NCBI GenBank assembly: GCA_040757065.1
Contig: JBFLXR010000006.1
Location: 60,053 to 124,052 of the forward strand
Reading direction: 5' to 3'
Source of the DNA: JBFLXR01 sp040757065
Lineage (GTDB): Bacteria > Pseudomonadota > Gammaproteobacteria > Burkholderiales > Gallionellaceae
DNA length: 64,000 nucleotides
How positions within the stretch are numbered: the stretch's first letter is position 1; each line of letters begins with the position of its first letter. Both the position numbers and the translations under genes were made by a program. The notes beneath the pieces are model-generated. The model was not told the DNA's origin, did no database searches, and saw nothing but the letters and a program-made list of their open reading frames with translations. Positions 61,001 to 64,000 of this stretch are shown piece by piece.

Positions 61001-63479
61001 TACCAGCAGGCAATTCCAACTCGATTTCCTCGCGGTACACTGTCCCGGCCATCAGACAGCGGCGATATTTCGCGTCGACCTTCTCTGCAACGGCTTCCGG
61101 CAAAATCTCCGCGGTACACTTGCCGATCATCGCCTCGCGCTGAATGCCCACCAACCGTTCGAAGGCCGGATTCACTTCGACAATACGGAATTGCCCATCG
61201 TCCAGCACATCGAACAAGAACAAGCCTTCTTCTGCATGGTCGAAAATCTGCCGATAGCGTTCGCGGCTTTCTTGCAAAGTCTCCTCTGCGCGCTTACGTT
61301 CCGTCAGGTCGCGCACCACGGTAATCCCGAGAGCCCGACCCTCGAATATTTCGGTGAAAGCCGTAATTTCTACCGGAAATGTACTGCCGTCGCGGCGCCG
61401 GTGGCGACGTTCAATGACATAGGTGCCGGGGCTAACGGCAGTAACACTGCCTTCTTCGATTGCTGCTACCGCCTCATCGGTGCAATCCGGGTCGATGTCG
61501 AACGGCGTCATTTGCAACAACTCTTCGCGGCTGTAGTCCAAGGCGCGGCACGCTTCCCGGTTGACGTAGGTAAAACGCAAATCCTCGCCGACAATGTACA
61601 CGGCGTCGCGCGCCGTATCGAGTACGAACTCTTTCAGGCGCAACTGTTCTTCGATGCGTTTGCGGGCAGTAATTTCATGCATAAAACCGTGCCAAACCGT
61701 GCCACCGTCCGGCAAGCGCTCGGGCATCGAACGCGCCTCCACCCAGATTTCGCCTTTCTCGGGATGACGGACGCGGAATTCGATCTGGAACGGCGTCAAA
61801 TCGCGGGCGGACTCGAAGGTCAGTCGCGTCAGGTATTCCTGGTCATCCGGGCAAGCCAGCTCATGTATGGATTCGATGTCTGCGGCTACAGCTTCGGGCC
61901 GTACACCGTATATGTCCCGGATGCCGGCACTGGCGAACGGCATGGAATACTGCCCGTCTCCATCTTTCACCAAGGTATAGAAGAAGCCGGGGGCATTCGA
62001 TACCAATGCATTCAAACGACGTTCCATTTCCGCACGTTCGCGCAGCGCATTTTCCAACGCTTTTGATGCAGTAATGTCGCGCATCACTCCGGCAAGGCGG
62101 TTAACCTTGCCGGATGCATCGCGCAGCGGCACCAGCGTAATGCTGTAACGACGCTTGCCGGCGGGCAAATCGAATTTTTCTTCGTACTCGACCAGCTGCC
62201 CGGTTTCCACACACCGGCGGTCATGTTGAGACAAATGGCTGGCGAACGGTTCGGGGAACAACGCTTCGGTGAACCTGCTGCGCGCCGCAGCGTCGGACAC
62301 GCCGACCAGCCGTTCCGCCGCCGGATTCAGCGCAGCCACCTTAAAGCGCCCGTCATCCGTCGCATCGAGCAAGAAGATACCCTCGCCGAACTGGTTGAAT
62401 ACATCGCGGAAACTGCGCTCCCCGGCTGCCCGCAAGGCTTCGAGTTCCAACTGACGCAAGTGCGCTGCATCGGCCTTTTGCTTGGCGATATCACGGAAAT
62501 AACCCACAGTGAAACGTTCGCCCGCGTATTCCGCCAGATTTAGCGTCACTTCCACCGGAACCAGTTCGCCGGAAGCGCGTATGTGCTCGGTTTCGAAGCG
62601 CATGCTCTTGTTTTCCTGCTGCGCCAGCGTCTGCCAGAGTTGTTTCCCCTTCTGGGCATCGAAATGCGGATCCCAGTCGGACACATGCCACTTCATGACT
62701 TCTTCGCGGCTTGCGCCGAAATGGCGGCACACCGCCTCATTGATGTAATAGAAGTGCCCGTTGCTTTCCGGACGCATCACGAAAATCGCCGGATCTTGCG
62801 TTTCCTCCACCATGCGGCGGAGCAAGGCATTCTCGCGCTCCAGCCCGGCGACCTGCGCCAGCGCATCCTGCAACTTACGGTTATGCGCATGCGTGCGGAA
62901 GGCCTCGTCCACCGCCTCGCGCAAATGTCTCGCCAGCCCTACCATCGTCATCAGATAAAAAACGACTGTAACGGACAAGAAAGCGTAAAACGGCTCGCCC
63001 GAGGTGGCCAGCCGCAAAATCAGCGGTAGCAGTGCGGCGCACTGATATGCGAACAGTACATACGGGAAAGCCGCCAACCAGGTTGTGGAATACGCCGTGA
63101 CTCCTGCCAGACAGAACACCACGAACAGCATCGCGGGATCGTTCACCGACTGCGGCAACCATACCACCGCCAAGCCCCACGAAAAGCCGCTCGCCACCGT
63201 GCCGAGCGCAATCCATTTCTTCCAGCGCCCCGGTTCCGGCTGCAAAGCACCCAGCGTCAGGTAACGCCAAGTATGCACCCCGTTCAGCAAAGCGACGCCC
63301 CAGATCAGCCCCAGCCAGCCGAGCAGCGCACGGTGCGGCACCGACCACCACATTGCTGCCACCATAATGGCGGACAGCACCATCGCCGACATAATGGCAT
63401 GCGGAAACCGCCGGTACATCAGATCAAGCTGATGACCGTCCGTTCCGACGTCGCGCATCACATGGGCTGGCGCATTCAT
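58068..63479 (-). CDS. giant membrane sensor with nine PAS domains, GGDEF and EAL
   Basis: An 1803-residue predicted c-di-GMP enzyme. Residues 25-190 form about six membrane spans, then a coiled linker and nine successive PAS/PAC units from about residue 215 to 1370; most end with the PAC signature DIT/E-RK. The GGDEF domain has an intact GGDEF (1452-1456) with RxxD (RNYD) at 1443-1446; the EAL domain starts with SEALLRWRHP (EAL at 1580-1582) and keeps DDFGTGYSAL. Both catalytic sites look complete, so it may make or break c-di-GMP depending on signal. The PAS units differ from one another, so several inputs are likely. It is the largest gene of the window, with a long 366-nt leader region upstream. 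Confidence 0.95.
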   Translation of the reverse strand: MNAPAHVMRDVGTDGHQLDLMYRRFPHAIMSAMVLSAIMVAAMWWSVPHRALLGWLGLIWGVALLNGVHTWRYLTLGALQPEPGRWKKWIALGTVASGFSWGLAVVWLPQSVNDPAMLFVVFCLAGVTAYSTTWLAAFPYVLFAYQCAALLPLILRLATSGEPFYAFLSVTVVFYLMTMVGLARHLREAVDEAFRTHAHNRKLQDALAQVAGLERENALLRRMVEETQDPAIFVMRPESNGHFYYINEAVCRHFGASREEVMKWHVSDWDPHFDAQKGKQLWQTLAQQENKSMRFETEHIRASGELVPVEVTLNLAEYAGERFTVGYFRDIAKQKADAAHLRQLELEALRAAGERSFRDVFNQFGEGIFLLDATDDGRFKVAALNPAAERLVGVSDAAARSRFTEALFPEPFASHLSQHDRRCVETGQLVEYEEKFDLPAGKRRYSITLVPLRDASGKVNRLAGVMRDITASKALENALRERAEMERRLNALVSNAPGFFYTLVKDGDGQYSMPFASAGIRDIYGVRPEAVAADIESIHELACPDDQEYLTRLTFESARDLTPFQIEFRVRHPEKGEIWVEARSMPERLPDGGTVWHGFMHEITARKRIEEQLRLKEFVLDTARDAVYIVGEDLRFTYVNREACRALDYSREELLQMTPFDIDPDCTDEAVAAIEEGSVTAVSPGTYVIERRHRRRDGSTFPVEITAFTEIFEGRALGITVVRDLTERKRAEETLQESRERYRQIFDHAEEGLFLFDVLDDGQFRIVEVNPAFERLVGIQREAMIGKCTAEILPEAVAEKVDAKYRRCLMAGTVYREEIELELPAGKRIYHSTLVPVKDDEGRIFRIVGITEDVTEQRQLEAAVVAREQEYRTLAANSPDVVVRYDRDCRRLYVNPNWELVNGLSAQAVIGKRPTEIAGPVAPMARELERKLREVAETRQEGKIELTWRNEAGELVCFDMTATPEFDWHGEVQGVLTVSRDISERKRLEFRVENERARLRGFFAAMPDLAWIKDMEGRYLACNPLFEKLFGASEAEIFGKTDFDFVDAEQAAFFRRKDAEAIAADAPCVNEEWVTFAEDGRRALLETTKMPLRDAQGRILGVLGVGHDITERKQMEHTLVEREREFRSLAENLPDNVVRFDLDGRIKYVNPQFARMLGRAPAELTDKMLGEVVPSRDNACLPALRSVLQTGEPVDVELKMPASDGLVHTHHVRFSAERDSAGKTIGALAVGHDITVRKALEEMLVQREYEFRTLVEHSPDTIARYDGDCRRIYVNPRFAEMAGDEAHLLGKTPSEFPGGEASSAYEEKIRAVFATGNEAEFELVWPGEGGRSICSLIHLTPERDQSGRIASVLAVGRDITELNEYREKIHALAFYDTLTQLPNRVLFNDRMRLMLADAERHAHLAAVMLLDLDRFKEINDTLGHAAGDELLREAGARLMHCVRNYDTVARLGGDEFAILLPQVRAANDLTTIANKMLAAFATPFLLGEKEIFISTSIGIALYPDDSTDGDDLLKFADSAMYHAKRSGRNNFRFYSKELSASANERLALESDLRKALARGELELHYQPKISLEDTALAGSEALLRWRHPVRGMVPPDRFIGIAEDSGLIVEIGEWVLQTACAVARKWNGEGKPLHKVAVNLSARQFVSNDLVGSVRRVLDEAGCRPEWIELEITESLLLEGDGEILETLQALRDMGITIAIDDFGTGYSALSYLTRFPIHTLKIDRSFTRHVDSGGHHAELVKAIISLARCLNLEVVAEGVETGEQEAFLKSCGCQTVQGYWYGKPMPEQEFKNFLATPFCEAG

Positions 63480-63626
63480 GGGTAAATTCCGGCTATCCTC
63501 AAATGGCAGGCACTAGCGCCGCACGGCAGCCGGCATATGTAACAAGCATCCGGCGAAACCCGTCCGGACTCCAGAAATCATGGCATTGCGCACTTCACTG
63601 TTCCCCTTGCAGCTATCGGCGGACAC

Positions 63627-63788
63627 CCCGGATGCCGCAACATCCGGGAGCCGCTGTTCTTGGTTTTATCGACGTTGACCGTCCTCATCACTTCGGTGGT
63701 TCGCATCAGCACCGGGCAGGCAAAAGCCCGGAAACTGTAGCTTGCCAAACTCAAGCGGTTTCCGCCATCAGGAAATCCTGATTTTTTT
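63627..63788 (+). ncRNA. structured plus-strand element ending in an intrinsic terminator
   Basis: The 63480-63845 gap holds a series of hairpins: CCCGGATG/CATCCGGG (63627-63648), CCGGGC/GCCCGG (63712-63731), GGAAAC-GCTTG/CAAGC-GTTTCC (63730-63763) and ATCAGG/CCTGAT (63767-63782) followed by seven T on the plus strand. The T-run makes it a plus-strand terminator, yet no plus-strand gene ends here, so a small RNA antisense to the leader of the nine-PAS gene is possible. I could not match it to a known riboswitch and see no clear promoter. A 92-codon plus-strand frame across it is not convincing. Confidence 0.4.
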
Positions 63789-63807
63789 GTAAGAAATTAT
63801 GGGGTTA

Positions 63808-63836
63808 GGGTAGGGATTTCCTTACAACCCCTACCC
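63808..63836. terminator. stem-loop downstream of cheW
   Basis: GGGTAGGG and CCCTACCC arms with a 13-nt loop lie 10 nt after the cheW stop. There is no T-run on the minus strand, so termination is uncertain. Confidence 0.4.
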
Positions 63837-63845
63837 GGAATGCGT

Positions 63846-64000
63846 TTATGCGGCAGCCAGTGCGGTCGTTTCGCCCCCCGCCCCAGCCAGTTGAGCCATC
63901 TCCTCGACGGAGAGGACGTGACCGACATCGAGCAGGATGACGAACTTGTCGGCAACCTTGCCCATGCCGCGGATGAAGTCGGCGCGGATGTGGGCGCCGA
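63846..64000 (-). CDS. cheW: CheW-like chemotaxis coupling protein, C-terminal part
   Basis: Only the last 51 codons are in the window; the 5' end lies beyond it. The translated end (IRGMGKVADKFVILLDVGHV and the following LSVEEM) matches the C-terminal strand region of CheW domains, which link chemoreceptors to CheA. It ends in an Ala-rich tail at a TAA (63846-63848). It could also be the end of a larger CheW-domain protein. Confidence 0.8.
   Translation of the reverse strand, partial: GAHIRADFIRGMGKVADKFVILLDVGHVLSVEEMAQLAGAGGETTALAAA

Noticed and set aside
59913..62066. 717-codon open frame antisense to the nine-PAS gene
   Set aside because: A shadow frame; the minus strand encodes continuous PAS domains throughout.
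63503..63781. 92-codon plus-strand frame upstream of the nine-PAS gene
   Set aside because: It runs through the hairpin cluster and ends inside the terminator; residue use does not look like a protein.
63480..63845. c-di-GMP (GEMM) riboswitch upstream of the c-di-GMP enzyme
   Set aside because: An attractive idea from context, but neither strand shows the GEMM-I core blocks (GGGCAAACC, ACGCAAAGCC).
1..64000. tRNA, rRNA, CRISPR arrays, insertion sequences
   Set aside because: Intergenic regions were read for cloverleaf, array or terminal-repeat patterns and none was found.

Overview
The window is a gene-dense, GC-rich chromosomal stretch from a betaproteobacterium that fixes CO2. A form II RuBisCO (cbbM) with its CbbQ/CbbO activase, a divergent cbbR, fructose-1,6-bisphosphatase and a beta-carbonic anhydrase point to a chemolithoautotroph. 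Together with the yqgE-ruvX-pyrB-pyrX order, metXW, and the abundance of PAS/GGDEF proteins, this fits the Nitrosomonadales, most likely Gallionellaceae (Sideroxydans/Gallionella-like iron oxidisers). The family assignment is inference. I see no rRNA, tRNA, CRISPR array, transposase or prophage.

Layout. 1-8.5 kb: a PocR-PAS-GAF-GGDEF protein cut by the window edge, then a minus-strand run algH-ruvX-pyrB-pyrX-prlC-(DUF4124/Grx)-chaA. 8.8-13.0 kb: trkH-trkA potassium uptake, an inositol-phosphatase-like gene and a redoxin. 13.1-14.9 kb: rsmE, a small tautomerase and one AT-rich, apparently acquired gene of unknown function. 14.9-21.1 kb: a cusCBA-type copper/silver efflux operon headed by a small Cys/His-rich exported protein. 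21.2-24.4 kb: metX-metW behind a SAM-II riboswitch, then an AmpG-like permease. 24.4-29.6 kb: xth/pyrE, a LysR/tautomerase divergent pair, and a chemoreceptor whose periplasmic domain carries a c-type haem motif. 29.7-38.5 kb: the carbon-fixation block cbbM-cbbQ-cbbO-fbp-purE-purC-can with divergent cbbR. 38.5-41.2 kb: a FIST sensor coupled to a PAS-GGDEF protein. 41.4-44.6 kb: ubiD and two LpxL-type acyltransferases. 44.7-50.6 kb: metK, SAH-riboswitch-controlled ahcY, TfoX-N, a small membrane protein, metF and trhP. 50.6-58.0 kb: mixed housekeeping (yhcH-like, ttcA, folM-like, midA-like, cca, slt) and a uracil-DNA-glycosylase-family gene broken by one in-frame amber codon. 58.1-64 kb: an 1803-residue protein with nine PAS domains, GGDEF and EAL, then the 3' end of cheW.

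Themes. Methionine/SAM recycling is spread over two loci read by two different RNA sensors: SAM-II before metX and the SAH riboswitch before ahcY. Signalling is rich in cyclic-di-GMP enzymes (three GGDEF proteins) and chemotaxis parts. The carbon-fixation block places CO2/bicarbonate interconversion and two purine-synthesis genes, one of which (PurE) handles a carboxylation step, directly downstream of RuBisCO. The least understood items are the AT-rich orphan gene at 14.15 kb, the haem-motif chemoreceptor, and a structured, terminator-ended plus-strand region upstream of the nine-PAS gene.
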